DNA of 42,181 bases from SHLQ01 sp964451305 (GTDB taxonomy: Bacteria; Actinomycetota; Acidimicrobiia; Acidimicrobiales; SHLQ01): the NCBI GenBank assembly GCA_964451305.1, contig CAYVHV010000034.1, forward strand, positions 1 to 42,181, written 5' to 3'. Every line of letters begins with the position of its first letter. Positions within the stretch are counted from its first letter, which is position 1. Below, in pieces: positions 1 through 7,153 of this stretch. The translations under genes were made by a program, and so were the position numbers. The notes below the pieces were generated by a model. That model saw only the letters and a list, made by a program, of their open reading frames with translations, searched no databases and was not told the DNA's origin.

Positions 1-956
1 CTATGGAAGACGAAGAAGAAGCCATGGAAGACGAAGAAGAAGCCATGGAAGACGAAGAAGAAGCCATGGAAGACGACGAGGAGGCCATGGAAGATGAAGA
101 AGCCATGGAGGACGAGGAGGCCATGGAAGATGAAGAGGACGGCCCTCTTGGGTCACCAGTCGCGCTCGAGTTCTCCGGTCTTGAACCATTGGGCGAGGAC
201 TTCCAGTACGAAGGTTGGGTAATCGTTGACGGTGAACCAATCAGCACCGGCCGCTTCACCATCGACGAGATCGACGGAGAGCAGACGTTCCATCAGGGTT
301 CGATCGCAACCGAGGATGACCTCGCAGCCGCCACCGATTTCGTTCTCAGCATCGAGCCTGCCGTCGGCGACGATCCAGCACCAGCTGATGCAAAGCCACT
401 CGGCGGAGCCTTCGTCGATGGTGTTGCTGAGTTGAGCATTGCTCATCCGGCAGCGCTCGGAGACGACTTCACCAGTGCAGCGGGCCAGTTCGTCATCACC
501 GCTCCAACTACAGCCGATGAATCTGACGACACCTCCGGTGTTTGGTTCCTTGAAATCACTGACGACGGCCCAGTCGCAGGACTCGAGCTTCCTGAACTTC
601 CAGTTGGTTGGGTCTACGAAGGTTGGGTAGTTATCGACGGAGAAGCTGTATCGACCGGTCGTTTCCTCACTCCAGACGGCGCAGACCAGTCGAGCGAGTT
701 CTCCGGAAGCGACGCAGATGCTCCTCCATTCCCAGGTGAGGACTTCATCATCAACGCTCCTGACGGACTCGAGTTCCCTACCGACCTCGGTGGCGACACG
801 GTCGTACTGTCGATCGAGCCAGAAGACGATGACAGCCCAGCGCCGTTCGCGTTCAAGCCGTTGGCTGCTGAAATCCCAGAAGGCGTGACCCCAGGGTACG
901 CCGGACAACTTGGTGCAGGTCCAGGATTCCCAACCGGAACCGCCACCATCGGATAA
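1..956 (+). CDS. Acidic-repeat protein, C-terminal part (start lies left of the window)
   Basis: The frame is open from the first base and ends at TAA 954-956, so about 317 residues are visible and the true N-terminus is missing. Residues 1-46 are a run of very acidic heptads and hexads (MEDEEEA four times including one MEDDEEA, then MEDEEA/MEDEED three times). After it come two related segments, each carrying the motif YEGWV(I/V)(V/I)DGE followed by STGRF (about residues 69-85 and 200-216). That motif resembles the C-terminal domain of RskA-type anti-sigma-K factors, so a secreted or membrane-anchored protein with two such domains is likely; this is family resemblance, not proof. No membrane segment is visible in this part. 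The acidic run may be a flexible spacer or a cation-binding segment. A strong hairpin terminator follows at about 1021-1058. Function unknown. Confidence 0.75.
   Translation, partial: MEDEEEAMEDEEEAMEDEEEAMEDDEEAMEDEEAMEDEEAMEDEEDGPLGSPVALEFSGLEPLGEDFQYEGWVIVDGEPISTGRFTIDEIDGEQTFHQGSIATEDDLAAATDFVLSIEPAVGDDPAPADAKPLGGAFVDGVAELSIAHPAALGDDFTSAAGQFVITAPTTADESDDTSGVWFLEITDDGPVAGLELPELPVGWVYEGWVVIDGEAVSTGRFLTPDGADQSSEFSGSDADAPPFPGEDFIINAPDGLEFPTDLGGDTVVLSIEPEDDDSPAPFAFKPLAAEIPEGVTPGYAGQLGAGPGFPTGTATIG
3..140 (+). repeat. In-frame tandem repeat of 21/18 bp units coding MED(E)n-A
   Basis: Seven units each begin with ATGGA(A/G)GA. Units 1-3 (3-23, 24-44, 45-65) are identical 21-mers, unit 4 (66-86) is a 21-mer with synonymous and Glu/Asp changes, and units 5-7 (87-104, 105-122, 123-140) are 18-mers. 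The array probably continues left of the window. All unit lengths are multiples of three, so copy-number change would keep the frame. Confidence 0.9.
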
Positions 957-1020
957 CGGGTATGTGACGCACGCTGGTTTCCCCTTCCATCGGCGGGACG
1001 CGTCAACAGAACCTCATCTA

Positions 1021-1058
1021 GTGCAACCCGGGGCTTTCGCCCCGGGTTGTGCCGTTTT
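1021..1058 (+). terminator. Rho-independent terminator after the acidic-repeat gene
   Basis: CAACCCGGGGC (1024-1034) pairs perfectly with GCCCCGGGTTG (1039-1049) around a TTTC loop. G-T wobbles extend the stem outward, and GCCGTTTT follows. It lies 67 nt past the stop at 956 and 46 nt before the next start. Confidence 0.85.
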
Positions 1059-1103
1059 CGGACGGACTGTTCGAAGCCATGATCGCTGAGCTACATTCGC
1101 TCC

Positions 1104-1994
1104 ATGGTCGAAGTTTCAGTGGTTGGTGACATCGTGGCGGAACTCGGCGAGTGTCCTGTTTGGGATGCGAGTGAAGGTGTCCTCTATTGGGAGGACATCA
1201 CCGGCAAGCTGTTACATCGCACCGACCCAAACACTGAAGCGACGGTATCGAGGGCGCTGCCGGGCCGGCCAGGCTCGTTCGTCTTTTCCCAGACGTCCGG
1301 CCGGTTTCTTGTGGCGATGGAAACCGATCTGGCCTGGCTCGAATGGGAAACTGGGGCGCTCGAACACTTCGTTCGTGTTGAGGATGGAGCACTTGGCAAT
1401 CGGCTCAACGACGGACGGTGTGACCCGGCAGGTCGTTTTGTAGTCGGGACGATGCACCCGGACCCAGCGACCAGGCGGTCGCAGGGGTATCTGTATTCGA
1501 TCGATGGAGATGGCAAGGTAGACACGCTCGAGGATGGTGTCGGTATACCAAACAACACGGTGTTCGACCCCGAGCGCGGTCGGATGTACTGGGCAGATAC
1601 GCCGACGGGCACGATCTGGCAGTGGGACTATGACTCCGAGACTGGACGCCGGTCAAATAGGTCGGTGTTCTTCGACTACTCGGCCCATTCCGACATCTCC
1701 GGGCTTCCCGATGGGGCATGTCTCGACGCAGACGGCTGTGTGTGGTCGGCTTCTGTAACCGGGTGGGCGCTCACTCGATTTACGCCCGATGGCACCGTCG
1801 ACCATCGGATCGAGCTTCCTGTCTCCATGCCAACAATGCCAGCATTTGGAGGATCAGATATGTCGACGATCTTTGTGACAAGCCTGCAGGGAGGCCCGAC
1901 CGATGCGTCTCGAAGCCGTGGAGTCCCGGCCGGTTCTCTGCTCGCGATCGATGTCGAGACCAGCGGTGTCCTCGATACGCCATTTGCGAAATAG
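1104..1994 (+). CDS. SMP-30/gluconolactonase/LRE-family protein
   Basis: 296 residues, the usual length for the SMP-30 six-bladed beta-propeller family, whose members are metal-dependent lactonases (gluconolactonase, regucalcin) acting on sugar lactones. Visible family marks are GECPVWD near residue 16 with the N-terminal metal-ligand Glu, RLNDGR near 102, GIPNNTVFDP near 149 with the conserved Asn, and GLPDGACLDADG near 201 with the late Asp ligand. All expected metal ligands appear present, so an active hydrolase is likely, but the substrate cannot be read from the sequence. ATG at 1104 gives a family-like N-terminus. There is no signal peptide, so it is probably cytoplasmic. The gene stands alone, after a terminator and convergent with the PPK2 gene. 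Confidence 0.85.
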   Translation: MVEVSVVGDIVAELGECPVWDASEGVLYWEDITGKLLHRTDPNTEATVSRALPGRPGSFVFSQTSGRFLVAMETDLAWLEWETGALEHFVRVEDGALGNRLNDGRCDPAGRFVVGTMHPDPATRRSQGYLYSIDGDGKVDTLEDGVGIPNNTVFDPERGRMYWADTPTGTIWQWDYDSETGRRSNRSVFFDYSAHSDISGLPDGACLDADGCVWSASVTGWALTRFTPDGTVDHRIELPVSMPTMPAFGGSDMSTIFVTSLQGGPTDASRSRGVPAGSLLAIDVETSGVLDTPFAK

Positions 1995-2009
1995 CTTCAT
2001 TCTGAAGCT
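1993..2009. terminator. Short hairpin between convergent genes
   Basis: AGCTTCA (1993-1999) and TGAAGCT (2003-2009) form a perfect 7-bp stem with a TTC loop overlapping the stop codon of the lactonase-like gene. A second small CCCC/GGGG pairing follows near 2017-2029. There is no T-run, so a bidirectional terminator role is only plausible. Confidence 0.35.
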
Positions 2010-2035
2010 GAACGTTCCCCACGACGGGGCGGGTT

Positions 2036-2863
2036 CTAGCTGATCTTCATCCCGGTTAGCTCCGGGTCTGGTGGAAACTCATCCGAGGCGATTTTTTCGA
2101 GCGTGTCGACGAGAATCTGACTGATCACAATGTTGCGGTACCACTTGCGGTTTGCTGGCACGATGTACCACGGCGCATCGGGCGTCGATGTCTCCGTCAA
2201 CATATCCCCGAACGCCTCTTGGTAGTCGTCCCAGAGCTTTCGTTCCTCGAGATCACCCATCTCGAACTTCCAGTGTTTTGCAGGGTTGTCGATCCGAGCT
2301 TGAAGACGTTCGCGCTGTTCTTCCTTCGAGATGTGCAGGTAGATCTTGACGATCGTCGTTCCTTCATCGGCGAGAAGCTGTTCAAAGTTCCGGATGTGCT
2401 CGTAGCGCTTGCGCCACACCTGTTCTTCGACCAGTTCCCGGACCCGAACCACAAGAACATCTTCGTAGTGGCTGCGGTTGAACACCGTGATGTTGCCTTT
2501 GGCGGGGGAGTGCTTGTGAATCCGCCATAGGTAGTCGTGAGCGAGTTCTTCTGAGGTTGGCTTCTTAAAGGACGCGACATCCACGCCTTGGGGGTTCGTT
2601 CGATCAAAGACGGCTCGGATCGTTCCGTCCTTGCCTCCGGTATCGGTAGCTTGAAGTACGAACAGGAGGCGCTCTTGTCCGTGGGCGTACAGATTTTCCT
2701 GCAGCTCTTCCACCCGACTGTTCAACGCTTTCATGATCGGCTTCGCTGAGGCCTTGTCGTATCCGCCGTTCGCGTTCGGGTCGACCGAGGAGATTCCACC
2801 GAACGTGTCTGGGACAACTCGGTACTGATCGACGGGAACGCGTTCAATCTTCGTTTCAGTCAT
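2036..2863 (-). CDS. ppk2: Polyphosphate kinase 2 family protein
   Basis: 275 residues, typical of one-domain PPK2 enzymes, which move phosphate between inorganic polyphosphate and nucleotides. The Walker A-like segment is LQATDTGGKDGTIRAVFD near residues 70-87. The lid and catalytic region has HDYLWRIHKHSPAKGNI and FNRSHYEDVLVVRV (about 109-140), both signatures of the group. The end, NRKWYRNIVISQIL, also matches the family. ATG at 2863 gives a normal N-terminus. The gene is divergent from the sterol-desaturase-like gene and convergent with the lactonase-like gene, so it is probably monocistronic. The sequence alone does not decide between nucleoside mono- and diphosphate specificity. A role in polyphosphate-based energy storage or nucleotide balance is inferred from the family. 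Confidence 0.92.
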   Translation of the reverse strand: MTETKIERVPVDQYRVVPDTFGGISSVDPNANGGYDKASAKPIMKALNSRVEELQENLYAHGQERLLFVLQATDTGGKDGTIRAVFDRTNPQGVDVASFKKPTSEELAHDYLWRIHKHSPAKGNITVFNRSHYEDVLVVRVRELVEEQVWRKRYEHIRNFEQLLADEGTTIVKIYLHISKEEQRERLQARIDNPAKHWKFEMGDLEERKLWDDYQEAFGDMLTETSTPDAPWYIVPANRKWYRNIVISQILVDTLEKIASDEFPPDPELTGMKIS

Positions 2864-3054
2864 GTCCTGAGGCTAAGGCACCTCGAACCGGCATGCGAAC
2901 CGAGTCTGAACACTCATTTCTCAGGGTCGCGTCAGGGTGATTTCAGGGATATCCCCAATGGTCAACACCGGCGTCGATCTCCACAATCGAGCGATGACCC
3001 GACACCAAATCATCCCTCGCTGCTTCGTTGTTGGCCTGATAGCGATCTCTCTAC

Positions 3055-4193
3055 ATGGATCTCGGCAGTCCGCTCATCGTTCCGCTGCTGTTCCTACTCG
3101 TCGTGCCATTCGAGAAGCTGTTTCCTCGACACGAACAGAAGCTTCGTCGCCCGCTCATCGGCCTCGACCTTGCGTATGCGCTCAGCTAACCGATACTCGC
3201 AGCCGCCACGCTGGCTGCTGGTTTTGTGGTGGCAATCGTGAGTCTGTTCTGGCTGCCGGGAATGCTCGTGGCGCCGCTGGTCTCCCCGCTTGGTTTGACA
3301 GCGCAGCTCATCTTCGGGTTCTTTGTAATGGACGCTCTGATCTATTGGGTTCACCGGTGGAGTCACGAGGTTCCGTTCTTGTGGCGGTTCCATTCGGTGC
3401 ATCATTCGATCGAGACGATGGACTGGATCTCGGCGTTTCGTAACCACCCGATCGACGGGCTGATCATTGCCCCACCGGTCGCGTTTACGTTGGCCGCTGG
3501 ATTCACCTTGGAAACAACCAGCATCCTGACGGTCCTGCAGATCGCCACCGGCATTTTTCTTCATGCAAACGTCCGGTGGCGTTGGAAGCCCCTCCAGCGG
3601 ATCATCATCACCCCGGACTTTCACCATTGGCACCATGCGAACGAACAAGATGCCATCAATTCGAACTACTCGGTCTTCCTGCCGCTTTGGGACATTGCGT
3701 TTNNNNNNNNNNNNNNNNNNNNNNNNNNNNNNNNNNNNNNNNNNNNNNNNNNNNNNNNNNNNNNNNNNNNNNNNNNNNNNNNNNNNNNNNNNNNNNNNNN
3801 NNAGATGCCATCAATTCGAACTACTCGGTCTTCCTGCCGCTTTGGGACATTGCGTTTGGCACGTGGTTTATGCCGCCGGATCGTCGCCCAGCGATCTACG
3901 GCGTCGATGAGCACGTTCCATCAACCATGGCGGCGCAAATGGTGTACCCATTCCGCGGCCTCAAGAATCCAACGTGGATGCTTCGTCACCCAATTCGCGG
4001 CGCCCGCTACACCCTTGCAGGGCTTCAACGGGGAATCGGCCAGATCGTCGCTTCGCTTCGGCGGCCACGACGACCATTTCACACACCGTCAGCGCCGCCA
4101 CTGCCTCCGACGTTCATTCCGCCGCCGCCTCCACGGTGGGCAACACCAACGTCGTTGCGGCACGGGTCGCATGAACAAGTGACCATCGGGTAA
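3055..4193 (+). pseudogene. Sterol desaturase/fatty acid hydroxylase-family gene with in-frame TAA and a spurious N gap
   Basis: The di-iron histidine motifs of the fatty acid hydroxylase superfamily are present: HRWSH, then FHSVHHS, then HHWHHANE, with hydrophobic membrane segments between. Such enzymes hydroxylate or desaturate lipids in the membrane. Translating from ATG 3055 gives an N-terminal segment ending DLAYALS, then TAA at 3187-3189, and the same frame continues as PILAAATLAAGFVVAIVSL. A CAA-to-TAA change would explain the break. GTG at 3226 could restart translation but would lose the first membrane segment. The 100 N at 3703-3802 is flanked by the same 55 bases on both sides (3648-3702 and 3803-3857); merging them keeps the frame and gives 328 codons in all. 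The tail is Pro/Arg-rich. The product is either nonfunctional, a shorter restart form, or intact if the TAA is a sequencing error. Confidence 0.75.
3703..3802. other. Assembly gap of 100 N, probably spurious
   Basis: The run is exactly 100 N, the usual placeholder for a gap of unknown size. The 55 bases before it (3648-3702) are repeated exactly after it (3803-3857). This is what results when two contigs sharing a k-mer are placed next to each other without merging. Confidence 0.9.
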
Positions 4194-4203
4194 GTTAACC
4201 CGT

Positions 4204-5316
4204 ATGCAGTTCGCCTTCACCGAAGAACAAGACCAACTCCGCTCATTCGTCCGTCAGTTCTTGGAAGAGAAGTCCGACGAGGCGGCTGTTCGAGAGCTGA
4301 TGGAAACCAATGCAGGATATGACGAAGCTGTCTGGGCGCAGATGGCAGAGCAACTCGGCCTCCAGAGCTTGGTCATTCCCGAGGAGTTCGGTGGGCAAGG
4401 CTTCAGCTGGGTCGAACTCATCGTCGTCCTCGAAGAGATGGGTCGAGCACTGCTCTGCGCACCGTTCTTCTCGAGCGTGGTTCTCTCAACCTCGGCGCTC
4501 TTGCTATCGGGAGACGAAACAGCTCAGGGCACGTACCTTCCCGCAATCGCGAGTGGTGAACTCATTGCCACCGTTGCCTTGACCGAAGAGAACGGGCGCT
4601 GGGACGAATCGGGAGTCACCGCAACCGCTGTCAATGATGGTGGATGGTCGATCAACGGATCGAAACACTACGTCCTCGACGGTCACACCGCCGGGTTGAT
4701 CATCGTCGCTGCTCGAACGAACAACGGAGTTTCACTCTTTGCTGTCGACGGTGACGCTGCGGGCCTCGAACGCACTGCGCTGGCCACGATGGACCAGACC
4801 CGCAAGCAAGCCAAGCTCACCTTTGTCGATACCCCAGCAACGCTCATCGGAGCAGACGGTGAAGCATGGCCCGTGATCGAACGAGTCCTCGACCGCGCCG
4901 CGGTTGGTCTCGCTGCCGAACAGGTCGGAGGCGCGCAAAAGGTCCTCGATATGTCGGTCGAGTACGCAAAGGACCGCGTGCAGTTCGGACGGCCGATCGG
5001 CTCCTTCCAAGCCATTAAGCACAAGTGCGCCGACATGCTGCTCGAGGTCGAGTCGGCAAAGTCCGCTGCGTACTACGCCGCGTGGTGTGCTTCGGAAGAC
5101 AACGACGAGTTGCCAGCAATGGCGAGCCTCGCTAAGAGCTACTGCTCCGAGGCGTACTTCCATGCAACCGCCGAGAACATTCAGATCCATGGCGGTATTG
5201 GTTTCACCTGGGAGCATCCAGCGCACCTCTACTTCAAACGAGCCAAGAGCAGCGAACTTCTCTTCGGTGATCCGACATATCACCGCGAACTCCTCGCAAC
5301 GCGCATTGGCCTGTAA
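4204..5316 (+). CDS. Acyl-CoA dehydrogenase family protein
   Basis: 370 residues, full length for the FAD-dependent acyl-CoA dehydrogenase fold, which introduces a double bond next to the thioester of an acyl-CoA. The N-terminal helical domain starts MQFAFTEEQDQLRSFVRQF. The middle beta domain carries ATVALTEENGRWD (about residues 121-133). The C-terminal helical domain has the FAD/tetramer signatures YAKDRVQFGRPIGSFQAIKH (about 255-274) and IQIHGGIGFTWEHPAHLYFKRA (about 330-351). Members with GFTWEHPAHLYFKRAKSS endings are common in actinobacterial steroid or cholate degradation and in branched substrate oxidation; the substrate here is not decidable. ATG 4204 follows the previous stop by 10 nt, so co-transcription is possible although the upstream gene is broken. 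Confidence 0.9.
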   Translation: MQFAFTEEQDQLRSFVRQFLEEKSDEAAVRELMETNAGYDEAVWAQMAEQLGLQSLVIPEEFGGQGFSWVELIVVLEEMGRALLCAPFFSSVVLSTSALLLSGDETAQGTYLPAIASGELIATVALTEENGRWDESGVTATAVNDGGWSINGSKHYVLDGHTAGLIIVAARTNNGVSLFAVDGDAAGLERTALATMDQTRKQAKLTFVDTPATLIGADGEAWPVIERVLDRAAVGLAAEQVGGAQKVLDMSVEYAKDRVQFGRPIGSFQAIKHKCADMLLEVESAKSAAYYAAWCASEDNDELPAMASLAKSYCSEAYFHATAENIQIHGGIGFTWEHPAHLYFKRAKSSELLFGDPTYHRELLATRIGL

Positions 5317-5383
5317 TTGCGGCGCCCTGGCGGATCGGGGCTCGCACGAAGAGAGCCCAGGGGCAAACCGGTAGAATCACAGC

Positions 5384-5824
5384 GTGATTTGGCTTGCAGC
5401 TGTCGGTGGGCTTGTACTCGTGGTGGTCATCGCTGTAGTTGCGGTGTCGCGAGTTTCGGTCGAGCTCGAGGGAACCATGGCGCCAGCACTGCTCGAAATG
5501 GAAGATGCTGTCGAGGTCGTTTCGGCATCAGTTCCCTTCGAAGTTTCGGCGATCGTCAGCCACGAAGACGTCGAACAGGTCATCAGCTGGGTGCTGGAAT
5601 GGTTCGATGAACTCGGGATGGTCAGCGACTTCGGTGAGGAGATGGGTGGTGACTGGGTGCGCGCCGATCGAGCCGTTGCCGACGAGATCGGCGCTGTCGA
5701 TTTTGCAGTCGCTCGCGGCATCGAAGATGAGAGCAACATTGACTCGTTGCACGTCACGGTCATCGTCGATGCCTTCGTCTCGTACCTCCGAGACATCGGA
5801 GCGGTCGGAGATGAGGTACGCTAG
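5384..5824 (+). CDS. Hypothetical protein with one N-terminal membrane segment
   Basis: 146 residues from GTG 5384. Residues 2-22 (IWLAAVGGLVLVVVIAVVAV) form a clear membrane anchor, followed by an acidic soluble domain of about 120 residues containing SHEDVEQVISWVLEWFDELG and ending GAVGDEVR. No known domain is recognised. The soluble part may face either side; the few flanking positive charges give no firm topology. The codon pattern matches the neighbours, and the frame is free of stops between a plausible start and 5824, so it is likely a real gene. It starts 67 nt after the acyl-CoA dehydrogenase and may share its transcript. The long structured stretch after it could be its 3' untranslated region. 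Confidence 0.65.
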   Translation: MIWLAAVGGLVLVVVIAVVAVSRVSVELEGTMAPALLEMEDAVEVVSASVPFEVSAIVSHEDVEQVISWVLEWFDELGMVSDFGEEMGGDWVRADRAVADEIGAVDFAVARGIEDESNIDSLHVTVIVDAFVSYLRDIGAVGDEVR

Positions 5825-6146
5825 GGCTACCAAGAGAAAGGGGGTGGTCCAGATTAATACACAGAATTTTGGAACCTTGGAGGTGTCTGACCGTTAGGTC
5901 GGCCCCGCTGGACCACTAGGCGAGACGTTGACTCGCTGGCTGCCCTGCAGACAGTGTCAGACACCGCCGAACGTGAACCGTCGGACGTTGTTCCACCCGA
6001 CGCCATCAGCTCGTGCGCTACGCACCAGCGACCGGCAAAGGTTGTTTCGGTATTCCAGCGAATTCGGATGAGGACCCGATCAGCACGGCAAACGCCATGT
6101 TGGTCGGGTCTTCTTCGCGTTTTGGCTCAGCGATTACTACACTCAC
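5825..6146. other. Structured intergenic stretch without a gene
   Basis: About 320 nt with no convincing reading frame. It holds two long inverted repeats that interleave: GTGGTCCAG (5844-5852) with CTGGACCAC (5908-5916), and GGTGTCTGAC (5882-5891) with GTCAGACACC (5956-5965). Local hairpins are GACC-GTTA-GGTC (5889-5900) and GCGAG-loop-CTCGC (5920-5936). The stretch ends near the hairpin at 6073-6110. This fits a structured 3' untranslated region or a small RNA. I could not fit it to tRNA, SRP RNA, tmRNA or RNase P RNA. Confidence 0.4.
6073..6120 (+). terminator. Long hairpin terminator
   Basis: GACCCGATCAGCA (6073-6085) pairs with TGTTGGTCGGGTC (6098-6110) over 13 positions with two G-T wobbles. 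A small inner GGC/GCC stem closes an AAAC loop. TTCTTCGCGTTTT follows. The T-rich side is on the plus strand, so it would end transcripts coming from the 5.4-6.0 kb side. Confidence 0.65.
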
Positions 6147-6341
6147 GTGATGGACCGTCCAAAGGCCTATGCCGAACATCGTTTCATTGGTGACAAGCGC
6201 ACACAGCTCGTCTACGACCTCGACGCGGAGTATCCCGAAGAGGTCATCGCTGAACTGGTCGAGAGTGAACAGGTCGGGACGTTTGGTCCCGACACGCTCC
6301 CGGAGGCCCGCAACCGCGGCTATCGCCTCGCCAAGGCATAA
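6147..6341 (+). CDS. Small conserved-looking hypothetical protein
   Basis: 63 residues if started at ATG 6150, 64 if at GTG 6147. The protein is soluble and charged, beginning MDRPKAYAEHRFIGDKRTQ and ending ARNRGYRLAKA, with an acidic centre (YDLDAEYPEEVIAELVESE). No domain is recognised. Its balanced amino-acid composition and its tight link to the next gene (5 nt between stop and the GTG of the hydrolase-like gene) support a real gene in a two-gene operon. It lies about 30 nt after a terminator-like hairpin, so a promoter just upstream is expected. Function unknown. Confidence 0.65.
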   Translation: MMDRPKAYAEHRFIGDKRTQLVYDLDAEYPEEVIAELVESEQVGTFGPDTLPEARNRGYRLAKA

Positions 6342-6346
6342 CAACG

Positions 6347-7132
6347 GTGGACGTACGGCTCGAAGGCGGCGCTGGAACACTCGAAGCGTGGCTTGCGATG
6401 CCACCCTCTCCCGGGCATAGCGGCCGCCCTGGAATGATCATCGTTCCAGGCTTTCCTGCGGCACCTGGCGGTGGGCCAAATTCGTTCCGAACCTTTCCAG
6501 GGCTTGCAGATCGCGTGGCAGAGGACGCTCGCATGGTTGCGCTGACGTTCGCATTTCGAGGTATCTCGCAAAGCGCAGGCGACTTTTCCCTCGCTGGTTG
6601 GCGCGACGATCTTCGGGTCGCAATCTCGTATTTGCGGACGGTCGACGGCATTGATGGAGCGATCTGGATGATGGGTTTTGGAACCGGTGGTGCGCTGGCT
6701 ATTGCCGCCGCAGCAGATGAGCCAGATGTCGCCGGCATCGTCTCCATGGCTGCTCCAGCAGATTTTCAGGACTGGGCGTCTCGCCCACGCGAGTTATTGA
6801 GCCACGCCCGGAGATGTGGCGCCATCAGCGATCCGAGTTTCCCGAAAGATATGTCGCAATGGTCGGGCGAACTTAGCGAGATCTCGGCGGTGCAGAGCGC
6901 GGCCAAACTCGACCCTGAAACGGTTCGGCTGATGGTGCTTCACGGAAGCAACGACAACGCTGTCCCTCCGCTCGATGCCCGTGCGATCGCCGACGCCCAT
7001 GGTGCGGCCGAACTTCGTCTGATCGAGGGAGCGCGGCATCATTTGCGCCACGACCCGCGATCTATGGCGACCGCGATCGGGTTTTTGAACCGACGTGGTC
7101 GAGCGCCCAAGTCGAGCACTCTTGCCAGCTAG
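6347..7132 (+). CDS. Alpha/beta-hydrolase fold protein lacking the nucleophile serine
   Basis: 261 residues from GTG 6347, with the order of an alpha/beta hydrolase: strand plus oxyanion loop IIVPGFPAAPGGG (31-43), TFAFRGISQSAGDF (67-80), nucleophile elbow MGFGTGGALAI (109-119), acid loop HGSNDNAVPP (199-208) with Asp203, and the histidine near GARHHLRHDP (228-237). In the family the elbow is GxSxG; here it reads G-F-G-T-G-G, with Gly112 where Ser belongs and Thr113 next to it. Asp and His remain. It is therefore either a noncatalytic member (binding or regulatory), or Thr113 serves in an unusual way. No signal peptide is seen. It sits directly after the 63-aa unknown, probably co-translated with it. 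Confidence 0.8.
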   Translation: MDVRLEGGAGTLEAWLAMPPSPGHSGRPGMIIVPGFPAAPGGGPNSFRTFPGLADRVAEDARMVALTFAFRGISQSAGDFSLAGWRDDLRVAISYLRTVDGIDGAIWMMGFGTGGALAIAAAADEPDVAGIVSMAAPADFQDWASRPRELLSHARRCGAISDPSFPKDMSQWSGELSEISAVQSAAKLDPETVRLMVLHGSNDNAVPPLDARAIADAHGAAELRLIEGARHHLRHDPRSMATAIGFLNRRGRAPKSSTLAS

Positions 7133-7153
7133 AGCTGGCGAGCCTCTCGTTCG

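Noticed and set aside
153..908. 251-codon minus-strand frame opposite the acidic-repeat gene
   Set aside because: The plus-strand frame has two related domains with a shared motif; the minus-strand product has none.
5844..5916. A 73-nt segment closed by a 9-bp stem, the length of a tRNA, on either strand
   Set aside because: No T-arm (GGTTCRA-type loop), no proper 5-bp anticodon stem with a 7-nt loop inside, and no consistent D-arm on either strand. Kept only as a structured intergenic region.
7124..7139. GCCAGCT-AG-AGCTGGC hairpin at the end of the alpha/beta-hydrolase gene as terminator
   Set aside because: The 2-nt loop is too tight, the stem includes the stop codon and no T-run follows; it may be chance.
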